A DNA stretch of 64,000 nucleotides. Origin: Liolophura sinensis (lineage: Eukaryota; Mollusca; Polyplacophora; Chitonida; Chitonidae). The notes under the pieces are model-generated. The model ran no database searches. It saw nothing but the letters and a program-made list of their open reading frames with translations, and had not been told where the DNA came from. Position 1 is the stretch's first letter; each line of letters begins with the position of its first letter. Below are positions 37,080 to 49,300 of this stretch, piece after piece. The stretch covers positions 38,799,187 to 38,863,186 of the forward strand of contig NC_088301.1 in NCBI RefSeq assembly GCF_032854445.1, given 5' to 3'. Made by a program: the position numbers and the translations under genes.

Positions 37080-37330
37080 ATATAGAATAAAGTGCGTGGC
37101 TAGCGAAAGAACTTCCTGTAGCACTGAACATGACGTTCACCTCTCCGACTCCTCGCTAGCACTCTTCTGTCGGCAAATCGCCGCGTGAAAGGTGATTTGT
37201 CTCTAAACACAACCCTATTCCACTTTCTCTGATACCTGCATAGGTGATATTGTGCTCGTTTATTAAGGTTTACCTGTGTCAGAATCTGCCCAACATACGC
37301 GACCCCTAAACATTGCGTTGCTTGTTATTG
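37080..37330 (-). pseudogene. Tc1/mariner transposase fragment, degenerate
   Basis: Read on the minus strand, one frame stays open from the tRNA-sized block YVGQILTQ through KRAQY, RKWNRVVFRDKSPF and FADRRVLARSRRGER before a TAG at the complement of 37100-37102. The order and spacing match the Tc1-like DDE domain: the YVG..LT block, then W..V.F.DES.F, then ADGR...RR.GER. Here the catalytic-region D-E-S reads D-K-S, so the enzyme is dead. Flanking parts of the transposase and both terminal repeats are not found. Assigned from remembered family motifs only. Confidence 0.6.
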
Positions 37331-37534
37331 TTATCGATCACAGTTGCAATGGTGGGACATGCTATACTCCACCTGACCATCATGGTATTCGCCCGTATAT
37401 TTACTACCTGTTTTCAGTATAATTTATTTCTCAAAATTTTCCTTTTGTTCAGTTTTCCAGATTCAAGACCGTGCAATGACTTTTGTTAAGTTGCAGGTAC
37501 CCGGTAGCATCTCTGCATTTTTAAGTACAATTCT

Positions 37535-37640
37535 GCTTAAGCCATGGTACTAGTGGGCGAGTAAATTGTTACTGTTTAAGCATTTACATGAAGAGTTGGA
37601 ATAAAACCATAATTAGGTAAATTAGGTAAAGACAGACGAC
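37535..37640 (+). repeat. Dispersed repeat, relative of 2630-2745
   Basis: Shares 'ttctgcttaagccatggt', 'actagtgggcgagtaa' and 'aagcatttacatgaa' with the copy in RPS20 intron 3. Family unknown. Confidence 0.6.
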
Positions 37641-38485
37641 ATTCCTGACATAATATCCAAACTGAATTAAAAACCTATAGTCCATGAATAATTTCCAGGT
37701 CGAATACTAATAGAGGTATCACAGTCGCGGTTTGATTCACCTGTTCATAAAAGCACTATGTTAACATACTGAATGCGAATGCTGACACAGCCCCTAGCCC
37801 CACGTTAAGTGGATTCTTGAAATGCTGCTTTCGAAATACATGTACATGTTCCCTACGGGTTAGAGCCGTCAGAATGATAGCTTTAAGCCCACAACAGAAA
37901 CGCCCCAGATTGCGAACTGAATCTGTTAATTGTCTCGCGGAAGCAATGTACCATGTTTCAATTTGAATACGAGATAATTCCATAATTTTCTTGCAAGTGG
38001 ACGAAATGGCCTAAAATTTAATGTTGGTTTGTAATTTACCATGGTGAAAATATACACCGAGTTTCAATGCAATACGACGCACGGACTGCCAAAATCCAGT
38101 TGCAAGACAAAACAAATCTACCATATATAATATTGTAGAAAATAGACGAAAGGCCCAAAACCCGAACTTGATGTGCAACTTGTAGGTATGGAGCCATGAA
38201 CCAAGTCAATATGAGGTCCGAATGAAGTCCGAAAGTCGAGAAAAGGCGTCATGTATAAGTTTGTCCAAAATGAACAAAATGGATGGACAACACGGCCCGA
38301 AACTTGAGCTTGATTTCAGTAATTTGTTAGGATGAAAGTATGTAGTATCAATTTCAATTCAAAACAACATTAGAATAACCACTACACATACACACTTTTC
38401 ATCTCCATCACATAAAAAAGTATAACACAGCGAATATTTCTCCATTTTAAACTTCTTTTAAACATGTTTTCTATTACTCTCGGGA

Positions 38486-39260
38486 AAAGCGATCATGTCA
38501 TTATTGAATGTTGATATCTGAAACGTTATGATTTGATAAATCTGGCAATGTAACTCAGCATGCAGGCGCGTCCGAAGAAATTTGAAAGTGGTGAGGTCAT
38601 CGGTTGACTATCCCAGCACAGAAGGCGAGGGTCCAGGGGCAACCTAGGCCCCGGAAGCTTTAGGGTGCTAGACAGCTAAAGATGCCCTGAATTCGTTTAA
38701 CGGGGTTTTTATTCTTCACATAGATCCATTATAGTTTTATATGCTTAACAGTGTACAGTGCACATGTTTGTGCATGGATCTTCATTTTGTTCAGTGGTCG
38801 TCATTAAATTGGTTGAGCTTTACTTTTGATTTATATGTTTTATTTTTGTTTTTGTTTTGTTTTGTTTTGTTTTTTTTCTGTGAAAAGTGGTACGGTCGTA
38901 CTATTTTCGACGCCACTGGTATGTAAATAGGAGAAAAATAACTCCTCCAAATGGTCTGATAACGTCATACCAAACGATCTTGTCCTCACTGGCTTTATAC
39001 TGTACCTACATAGCAGAACGATACCAGTAAAGACTCAGTATATATCAATGTCGTATTTACCCAATGTCAGGGCATATTTTCAGCAAGGTGATAAAACAAC
39101 TAAGCAACTGTTTTATGAAGTCATGCTTACATGTTCTCTAGCACAAAGAACGTTAGAATATCGAGTTGATCGATAGGCTTGCATCATATTAATAGGAATT
39201 CCCTTTTACTATTTTGGCCCGCTCTTGCAACTTCTACATGTTCATAAATATGACCACACT
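38486..39260 (+). repeat. Third copy of the 7.5-kb repeat, interrupted
   Basis: The left part (to about 38570, 'caatgtaactcagcatgcag') and right part (from about 39062, 'gggcatattttcagcaaggt' to 'ggaattcccttttactattt') correspond to one continuous unit at 7797-8100. The roughly 490 bases between them are absent from the other copies and look like a later insertion. They include a (GTTTT)n run near 38848-38871. Confidence 0.65.
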
Positions 39261-39971
39261 GTAAATCAATAAATCACATGAGATTTTTAATATTTATGCG
39301 TTGTTTAAAATGTAGAAAAAATGTGCAGTTTTTGGCTTGGTAGTATTTTCTTATCCAACCACAAATGACGAAGGCCTGTATAATAGGCCTACATAAGCCT
39401 GCATTAAGGCGTTTAAAATTATTTATATACATGTAGGCTTCTAGCCTTTGATAAAGTTAAAACACGGATTTTGCAATGTCTGAACAGCAGCTACAAATGA
39501 TGTATTGTAATTCCCATGTGTTACTTGCCCGCAGACTAACCGCAAAGTATCTAATATATATATCATGGGCTTTATCTGGGAAGTGTATGGTATCTATGGT
39601 TTATACGCTCCACTTCCTCCATGTGAACGTTTGACCTTGAACTTCAACACCCCCAACTTGGGCGAAGTCAAATACCAAAGCTGTGACAGGATGGTATCGG
39701 GTATCAGTGCTTTTTGAGCAACAATTCAGTTTTCTTCACCTTTAATATTAAAAAACAAACAATATCGATTAACATTAACAAAAAGTTATCTGTAATGGAA
39801 ACAATCCATAGAAGTCTATGTGAGAAATATCTTAAGTTTTCTCGAGTTTCCAAACTTTGAAAACTTTGACACCCCCACAAGTGTGCATTGGGTCCGTCCC
39901 CTTGTCAGTTGAAGGTTCTCAGCTGTAAAGAGACTCATCATATTTCACATTTGCACAGGACTGAGCTCAAG

Positions 39972-40352
39972 ATGGCGGCCCGGGGACTTGTTCCCTCATT
40001 ATTAGCCGTTTTAAACTTCATAATTTTACAAAATTCGGGCTATGCTCGTGTCTTGACGCCGCCTTATTTTAACCTAGCTGAAGCCCGAAGAATTTATGCG
40101 TCTGCAACTTGTGGCGTTGGAGTAGCGGAACCCGAGCTTTTCTGTCGATTGACCGGCGCGACATCGGATAAAGAAGAGGCACGGCGACAACTTTTGCAGG
40201 GGCAGTTGTGCGATCATTGTGATGTGTCCGTCCCTGAACAGAGTCACCCGGCCGAATTCGCCATAGACGGGTCAGAGAGATGGTGGCAAAGTCCTCCACT
40301 CTCAAGGGGTCTCGAGTTCAATAAAGTGAACCTCACCGTCAACCTGGGACAG
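39972..40352 (+). CDS. LAMA5: Laminin alpha exon 1: signal peptide and start of LN domain
   Basis: ATG at 39972 is the first in-frame ATG, in a purine context (AAGATGG). A hydrophobic signal ([14 protein letters not shown]) ends near A25, after which mature sequence starts [15 protein letters not shown]. The LN signatures [32 protein letters not shown] and VNLTVNLGQ follow. The donor is CAG|GTCCGT at 40353, phase 0. The start codon overlaps AAGATGGCGGC, a consensus YY1 site. Confidence 0.93.
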
Positions 40353-43300
40353 GTCCGTATATTTGTGCAAGCTTCTTGATAGGCCTATAGTGATAAATAA
40401 TACAACACAATAATTGATAATAATTTCACAAGGTCTCAGTGCCAAACTTAAAAAAATTAGGTATATTCTTCATGACAATGTAAAAACTAATTTTGATAAT
40501 TATTACAGAGCCCACAGCTCTGCATTTGGATCTTAGTGCATACTGCTGAGGGATAGGTAGGGATACTTGAGTTCAATACTCAGACTTTTTGCTTCATGCT
40601 CAGCATTGGAAGGTATGCAGAGAACTAGTTCATCTGATGTCCGGTATGCTGGGATAGGGTGGGGTGTAACATATCTTGTCTGACCAGTGTCCATGGTATG
40701 TCCATGAAGCATCACTAAAATAAAAATATATTGGCATACAGACTGGCATTTTAGAAGGGTCACTGTGTTGTGATATGACTGGAAAGTGATAAAAGAATGC
40801 TGTAAAGTTAACTTAACATTTTCTCAGATCTTTGCATTTACTTGTGTCATAGTTCTTTTGATAATGTGAATTATGTACACAGAAGTGTTTCTCTGTGCAG
40901 CCCCCTGTGCGTGATTGCATTAAGCTGAATCAGCATATCAGGACTCTCTCCAGTTCATGCAGGCTTGATGTGATTTTTACATTACCATTGTAGCTACATG
41001 ATTATACGTCTTGCATAGCAGGGTTCATCGGTACACTTAGCAGCTGTCGTAAAGTCATGTCTTTCGGCCACATCAGTATCCTCAAGACACCTGAATTGAA
41101 GATTCAGATTGTTACCTCAGATTTGATCATGTTCTACTTATCATGACTCAAAGCATCAGTTGTATTCAAACTCATCGATCTGTGGTTACTTTTGGCTAGG
41201 TAAGCACACTGTGCACAGTTGGCTACATGTGATGCATCACATGCAACAGGTCACTTCACATTCACATTTATGAAGTTGGACTGAGATGCATAAAGTCGCA
41301 AGGCTCATGCTGGCTTCCTCTCTGGCTGTGCGTGAGAAGGTCTGGTAGCAGTCTGAGAATGGGCGTGGGTTTCCCCTGGTCTTTGCCTGGTTTCCTCCCA
41401 CCATAATGCTGGCTGCAGTTGTAGAAGTGAAATATTCTTGAGTACGGCGTAAAACACCAATGAAATAAATAAATAAATAAAATTGCATGTCGACTTAAAC
41501 CCATCTTTAGTTTGAGTGACCTATAAAGTTGCAGGAGACAGAGGATCTTGAAGGTGAAGGGAACTTAATTCAGTCGATGACTAATTAGAGGTTGATCATT
41601 TAAATGGTAAAGTGGTGGTTTCCAACCCATAAACCCAACCAAAATTCAAACTTTTTGGCCTTAAAAACCAATCAGATAACAAAGTGGTGCTCTCTCAAAA
41701 ACACTAAGTTGTTAAAGAGTTAGATTTCTTCCTATATTTCCCATGGACAATGCATGTCAATATGTATTCAAAACACTTTGTTAATGTAGCTGACAAGCAT
41801 ATAGGAGAGAAAGTTGTTTCCTGATGATTAAGATGAAACCTGATCTCCTTCCATTTAGACAGGTCAGTGGGTCAACCCTAGGCTGTGAGGTTTTCTGCTG
41901 GCACAGAAGTTGTTGCTTGGCTATAGTTGGAACATTCATTTATGTCTATGTACATACATGAGATTTGTTTATTACTATGCCTGCTGAAAGTGAAAGCTTA
42001 AAGTGCATTATGTACATCATGTATTACACATAGTTTTATGAGCTAAGTAAAATTAAGCATAGAGGATGTGTGTTTTGCACATAAACTACATGTTACATTT
42101 GAGAGGGAGGGGATGCTCTGGCTACATGTAAATTTATCAGATAATTGAAAATAATGCATTATGATGACTCTGAAACTTAATAATGCAATGGACATGGGCG
42201 GGATGTAACAATTGCACGTTCATCGCTTCACTGAGTTTCATATCGTGCTGCTGCAGGATTTGATGGAGATCAAGCTTGATCTCTCTGCCACGCTTCAGCA
42301 GACATTGTAGAGCTTCTAAATGACAGCTGTACATTATATATATTATGTCCTAATGATTGGAGATAAAAGGGAATTATTTCAGTTTACATACACGCCATTT
42401 GTAAGAAAAAAATGTGGCTACTTTGACAAAATCGTTGTTACTAATAATTTATCCATAATAATTTTGTAAATTGCAAGATGCACCCCAGTCAAAGTGTAAA
42501 ATCTAGTGTTAAAGATCATTTTGAAGACGTCAATCAAGGAACAATAATGCTTTAACTGGTTTTCATTTTTCTCACTGTTTTGGTTTGTTTGAGTTTTGTT
42601 TAACCAAGTTAGGTTATCATTCCCTTTTTTAAGGGTTATACCCAATTAGCCATGAGGCTGCATTTTGTCATTCAGCAAGTAACAACCATTCTATTTGATC
42701 GTATAAAGTTGTTTTCTAGTAAATATATTATTGAAGATAAAACCTTTCTTTCTAATGCAATTTGTGATGTATGAACATTCTGCCAGTGTTTTATGCATAG
42801 ATTTTGCTCTAAATTGAATATCTTAGAGACAAGCAAATAGCACGAAACAATTTGTGTTATTGTAAAAGTAAAAGCTGGCTCGCTGTAAGCATGTAGCATA
42901 CATGTACAGTCTCAGCCACACACATACATGTACGTGAAATACATCAAGGTGGCCTTTCCAATCCCAGCTTAATTGAAGAACTTTCATACATGAGCTAAAA
43001 CTGGTTCATCAACTTTGTGTAGGTTGCTCTTACTCTAAATGCTCTTTTCAGCATTTAGGAAAAGACTTATACAAGTAACCAACCTTGTATATGTACATGA
43101 ACATGTTTTAAGTGGCAAGTTAATGTATTAGTCTTTCCCAGCTTTAACCTGTTCCCTGAGCAGCGTCTGGCTGAAATACTGTCAAAAGTAGCATTAAAAC
43201 TATGATCGACATTCATTGTAAGTAAGTTTAGCATACTGTACATATCACTGAACTGCAGTGCATTGTAGTACAACATACACATTCATTTGTTATCTTTAAG

Positions 43301-46300
43301 TGTTTTCCATGAATAGTTTATAATAAAATTGTATTCTCACAATGGAGGGGGGGGGGGGGGCGCTCTTGCTGACTTCCTCTCTGTCGTACTGAATTTCTAT
43401 AGGGCTCTGTCCGGTTTCCTCACACCATAATGCTGGTCACGGTGAAATACTCTTTGAGTATGGCGTAAAACACCAATCAAATAAATAAATATTTTTCTCC
43501 TTTGCTCTTCTCCACAATATGTGGTAGATGTATAATTATATATAACTAGTAGTAGAATGTTTTGTTAAAACTGAAATAATAATAGGCTGAACTGTTAAAA
43601 TAGAACATGTAACAGTTTTTTTATTTGGTATGGAAGCTGCATACATCAACAAGTACACTCTTACAGGCAAGTGCTGGTATTGAAATACCATAGCCATGGT
43701 TGATTTGATCTCTTGACATTCAGTTGACATTCAGAATGTTATGTAAGGAGGACAGCCAGGAAAGGATGTCTTTAAAAGGTTAATCCAGGCCTTTCCTGAT
43801 GGGTCAGTCACTGGCTATCCTAACTATGTGGGACTGATTATTCCCAGATGTTGGTCAAGCTCAGTTTAACTTGGGTCATTATTCCCTGACCCTTGTGGAG
43901 TTCCAGGGATTTCCTGTGGCCTTTTGTTCTAGCCTGCCTGACCTGGTATCCTACACTTCAGACTTGTGTAGCAACCAAAGGCTAGTTCAAGGATTTCTAG
44001 GCAATGGGACACACACACACATGTACAGTGTACCTAAATACTCTCTTATGTCTCTCTAGTGCACATAAGTTGCATGCATGGTGGCTAATTGTTAGAATAA
44101 AGATTTAGTGTAATTATTCACATAAGTATACTTATATGACAACTTGCTGACCTTTTTGCTTATTATAATAAATTTTGCTATGCGAAAGGAAATATTTACA
44201 TCAAACAAGATGATTTTAGCTCATCCTATTCTACCCCTGTGGTTAAGTTATGATTTCTTTGAAATCAGGGCTTCGTAGTTGTAATATGTTCATGCAAACA
44301 TACGAGATAACCAAGGAACCAAATTTATTGGGGTGGGAGGGGCTGTTCATGGCATGCCTGGAAGTTCAGCTATTAAGTGTAACAGTTTTTGTTGAAAGCT
44401 GTCCTCTTTTGCATTATAAGTATTTTAATAAGAATCATTACATGTAATTCATTTGTTAGTGAATTTTCAAATTTTGTTGAATGACATTTTTTGTTGTATA
44501 CATTTTCTTTGTGTAGGTGCACATTTCATTTACCATCTCTTAACTCCAGTTCGACCTTGAAGGTGTGTGCTGTCACTATTTCAGTGTTTGTTGAGCAAGG
44601 GACCTCATACATACCTTCTCCCCTTCCTCTTGTACTATCTAATAAACCATGTATGATGTAATTTTACTACAGCAGTTCCTGTTATACACTGTGCAAATTT
44701 AATCAGTATTATCAGGACTTGAAATGCATTATCTTGTCCAGATTTGTCTGGTGTTTGATGTTATCTTTAGGCTAGTGCATGGGAGAAAAGCAAGCCAGAC
44801 TAGAGGGAGTAATAGGTCATTGTCAGTGTACAGGTACAATGTCATACTGACCTGTGAGGACCTCATAGTCTATGGCCCTCTCTAATCTGTCCTCATCCCT
44901 CCTTCATATTTATGGCATTTTATATGCACATTTATGATAGACAACTTCCCTCAATGAGAACTTTTCTTCCCATCATAATGCTGGCTGCCCTCGTATAAGT
45001 GAAATATTCTTGAGTAGGGCGTAAACCACCAATCAAATAAAATAAAAAAATAAATTTATAAATTTGATGTAATGGGTCACTCGTGTGTATTTATAGATGT
45101 ATTCATCTGTATGTGCTTTGGGCCTTTGTTGGCTTGAAGAGTGTTCAAGGATTTTTTTCTTCACCTATGAGGTTGAGAATTAGGACCTGGCTCCATTTTT
45201 AAAGCTCTTGTACTTATTTTTTTTTTTTTCATCACACCTTTTTACGATTTGCCAATATTATTCAATTTAGGTAAAACTTTATGTAAGCAATTGAGCAGTT
45301 GGTAGCATTGAGCATGCCTTGCTAAGTGAGGTTTGTCCAAAATGATATATGAGAACTGTCTTTCAATAATTTTTCAATTGACAAATTTAACATGGGATAG
45401 ATAATAAAAGAAGACTGGAACCGAGACACCTGATTTCAGATTCTAGCTGAATGTAAATGTCTGAAGTACCCTTACAGGTGTCTGTGTGTGTGCTTTATAT
45501 TTTCCCTAATTACAGAGGTGATGAGGCTGGAGAGCTTGTATATGTTTTGTAAAAACCTAGACAGAGTTTGATTTTTTGCTTTTTTATTTTGCTTCCCAAA
45601 TGAGGGGAAAAAAAAAGTGGAAAAAAAAGTCTGTAATGCACATGCTTTGTAATTTTTCATTGAGTTAAAAATATTTGTTAAAATGTTATTCCTGAGTAAA
45701 TGTGTTTACAAAACATACATTGTAAGCAGTTATTTTACTGTATATGTGTGTATCTGGAATGGCAGCATGTCAGAGGTTAAGAGCCGGAATTTCCTGTGTT
45801 ACTCATTCAGTGTTTGTGGGTGTTACTGTGCTTGTTGAGTGTTAGCATAAAATTTCTGTCAGACTGTAACTGTAGCCTGAGTGCCTTCACCAGGCTAACA
45901 TGGACAACCTCCACATGTGGCATACATATGCTTGCTTGTACATGTATGTATAGATATGCATTATGTAGGGTTGGAACAGAAATTTGCGTGTATACTACAT
46001 AACAAAGTGCTCATTATTGACAGAAACACATGGCAGCTATCACACACTAAGATGTTCTGGAAAAGTTTCTCCTGTGACAAATTGTCCTTATACCAAAGTA
46101 AATGATGAAAATCAAGCAAATTGTAACCTGCGGATGGTCGAGAGTTTTCCTGTGCTATGTCTGGTTTCCTCCCACCATAATGCTGGCCGCCACCATATAA
46201 ATGAAATATTATTGAGTACTGCGCAAAACACCTGATCAAATAAAGAAATCAAACCAAATTTCATGGGTACAGTACCACAAACGAATACTTTTACATGCCC

Positions 46301-49300
46301 ATGTAAATATATAATAAATTGGCTGTTAAGCACATAAACATGTCATTTTTGTTAACCACATTTTCATGAGTCTACTGAAAATACAAGAATGTTGAACAAA
46401 TGACAGGGTGTTCAATTCTTTCCATCTGTTATACATATTCTATTCTGAAAAATTTTCTCATAAACTAGTTTAATGTAGGTTTCAAATTTTGGCTATCTTG
46501 AGGAGTATCTAATATGAATGTTAAACTTCAAAAAATAGGTTGATAGTGTTTCTACAAGCATGTGATTACTGGTGAGGGGTTTGTCTCTTAAATTTTGTAT
46601 TTTTGATGCCTTATTTTTATTAACCATTTTGTTCAGAATTGGTTGATAATAAGTCTAGAGTTTGGGCTTAAAAAATGACTATCTTGAGGCATACTGGTAA
46701 TATCAACTGTAGTGTTTCACACTACTTCCTGTCTTTGTTCTTCGTCAAGCAAATTATGGCAGTTTTGAACACAAATATGTCAGATATTACCATAACAGCA
46801 CCTGCAGAAGCAATTTAGTATACACCGAAAAACACCTGAAAACCAAGGTTTTGTCTGACATAGTGGATGCTTGTCCTATGTCACCTCTGTGAAATATCAT
46901 TGTGGTAGTTTTACATTCTTGTTCATTTTATCAGCATTGCTCGAAATCCTTCTACCATAATGCTGGCTGCCGTTGTATATGACGGAAAATATTCTTGAGT
47001 ATGGCGTAAAACACTGATCAAATGTATAAATACCAGTACACAGTCAAAATTACGTATGTGGGATATATTTAAAGTTTGTGTCTACTGTCCGTCGGCGGAC
47101 TTTCACAACTACCCCACTCACAAAACAAACTATATGTAAATTTGGTGAGGAACTGATTTTACAAGAGATTTGCTTTTGAATTATTATTTGTGTTTTTAAT
47201 GTTTGATTCTATGTTTGGGCAGGAATTCCATGTTGCCTATGTGTACATCAAGATGGCCAACTCTCCCAGACCAGGTGTTTGGGCTCTTGAACGATCGACA
47301 GACTTTGGACAAACATGGTCACCTTGGCAGTTTTTCGCTGACAATCCCAGTGACTGTCTCTTCTTCTTCAACACTCCATCCTCAAATGGTATTCTGCGAG
47401 ATGACTCTGTTATCTGCACCACAGAGTTCTCCCAAGTTGTGCCCTTGGAAAATGGAGAGGTATGAGGCCTTTAGGTTTTGTTCTGTAATTTGGTTTACAT
47501 CTTCACAAACTTGCTATATCTCAATGATGATAATAAATGAATAAATATAAATAACAAACGATGTATATATACATATGATTATAGAAAAACTCTAAAGAAT
47601 TTTAGAATTTATATGATTTATCTCCCAATTAATTTCCAGATTGTTGTGTCCTTGGTGAATGGTCGTCCCAGTGCTAAAAACTTTTCCCATTCTGAAACAC
47701 TTCAAGAATGGACAAAGGCAACCAACATCAGACTGCGGTTGATTCGAACGAAAACCTTGTTAGGTCATTTGATGGCCTTGGCCAGGCAAGATGACACTGT
47801 GACCAGACGAGTAAGTTAACAGCTCAGAATTTATTGGGAGATTTTTTTATGGTGTTGCTGTTGTTAATCCAAAAAAGAAAGTCATTTTGCTTTCATTCGT
47901 TGTTGTAATAGTACACCGAACCATACAACAACATATGGAAGTAACAATTTCATTATCATCTTAAACTTCATTATGTATTAGTATAAAAGTTTTAATTTTA
48001 TCAGGGGGAAGGTCTGCCAGCAACCTGCGGATGGTCGTGGGTTTTCCCCGGACTCTTCCCGGTTACCTTCTATCATAATGCTGGCTGCTGTCATATAAGT
48101 GAAATATTTTTGAGTACGGCATAAAACACCTATCAAATAAATAAATAAATTTTATCAGGAACAAATTTATTAGGGGATGGACCTCATCTTCATGTTTGTC
48201 ATGATGAATCTTGCAGTACTTCTACAGCATCAAGGACATATCAATTGGTGGTCGTTGTGTGTGTAACGGCCATGCCGACACCTGTGACCTTCGCAGCCCT
48301 GAAAACCCTGCCCAGCTCTTGTGTAACTGTCAACATAACACCTGTGGAAACCAGTGTGAATACTGCTGCCCAGGTTTTGTTCAGAAGAAGTGGAAGAGAG
48401 TCACTCAAGATGCCTTGTTCGAATGTGAACGTAAGATGGTTTTACCTGTTTTGGATTTCTGATATCCACTCTCCAATGTCCACTTTCAGTAAGCCCTTGT
48501 ATCATTACGTGTTTGTAACTGCTATGACAGTGTAATGCCTGCACCATTTTTTGCCGTGTTATCTATCAGCATGAAATGCTAAGATGGGTTTGTGCAATTG
48601 GGCGAGTTATGTTGTTCTGGGAGATCATTGCCATGGTAAAACCAGGTACAGCAATGTGTTGTGAATGCCAAACATTATTTAGAGTAATAACTTGAGCAAA
48701 AATCAATATCACAACATTCTTTGAACTTATTCCTGTCCTTCCTGAATGAAGGACATATATTATTTGGTTGTACTTAGGGCAAATTCATACCCTGCAGTGC
48801 AAATTGTTCGGTTAAAGCAAATCATGTGGTGAGAAATCCCTCGTGCCAATGTAAATTTTCTTTAAAATGATAGGACTGACATGTGAACAATAGTCTTTTG
48901 AACAACCAAAAAATTTCGTTTTAGTTTGTGATTTCACCTAACCAGGATTTCATTCTCCAAACACTATCTAGTCAGTCAGTAAGTACAGAAATTTGCTTGC
49001 ATTTTCTGACAGACTTTTTTGTTTTCAGCCTGCCAGTGTTATGGTCACTCCAACCAGTGTTTCTATGACCCAGAGGTGGACCGAAAGCGTCTCAGTATAG
49101 ATATTTATGGCAAATACATAGGTGGTGGAGTTTGTCAGAACTGTACTGTAAGTATCATTTGGATATTGCTCACTACAAATATTCATATTGGATCTGTTAC
49201 AGATAATTGGCTTCTGTGCCTTTCCTATAAGGAAAACTGACTGATCATACATCCCACATGGTTTGCATGTGTTGTCATCCTACCTTTGAGAATGAACCAT

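Larger units (their letters stand above)
33511..39971. other. Intergenic region between TM9SF4 and the laminin gene
   Basis: No host exon is recognised in these 6.5 kb. The stretch contains a 60-bp tandem repeat (35515-35680), a SINE family B fragment (36121-36292, minus), a Tc1-like transposase fossil (about 37080-37330, minus), a dispersed repeat (37535-37640) and a split copy of the 7.5-kb repeat (38486-39260). An AATAAA at 35810-35815 could end a longer TM9SF4 transcript or a separate noncoding one. Confidence 0.55.
40353..47222 (+). other. Laminin alpha intron 1 (6.9 kb), SINE-rich
   Basis: No exon is recognised inside. It contains five SINE family B copies or fragments, all in sense orientation (41301-41482, 43361-43491, 44969-45054, 46124-46248, 46949-47031), and a 15-base G run at 43346-43360. 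Large first introns often carry enhancers, but nothing in the sequence marks one. Confidence 0.8.

Noticed and set aside
39888-39971. Upstream extension of laminin exon 1
   Set aside because: The frame stays open but contains no ATG before 39972, and the signal peptide begins naturally at 39972.
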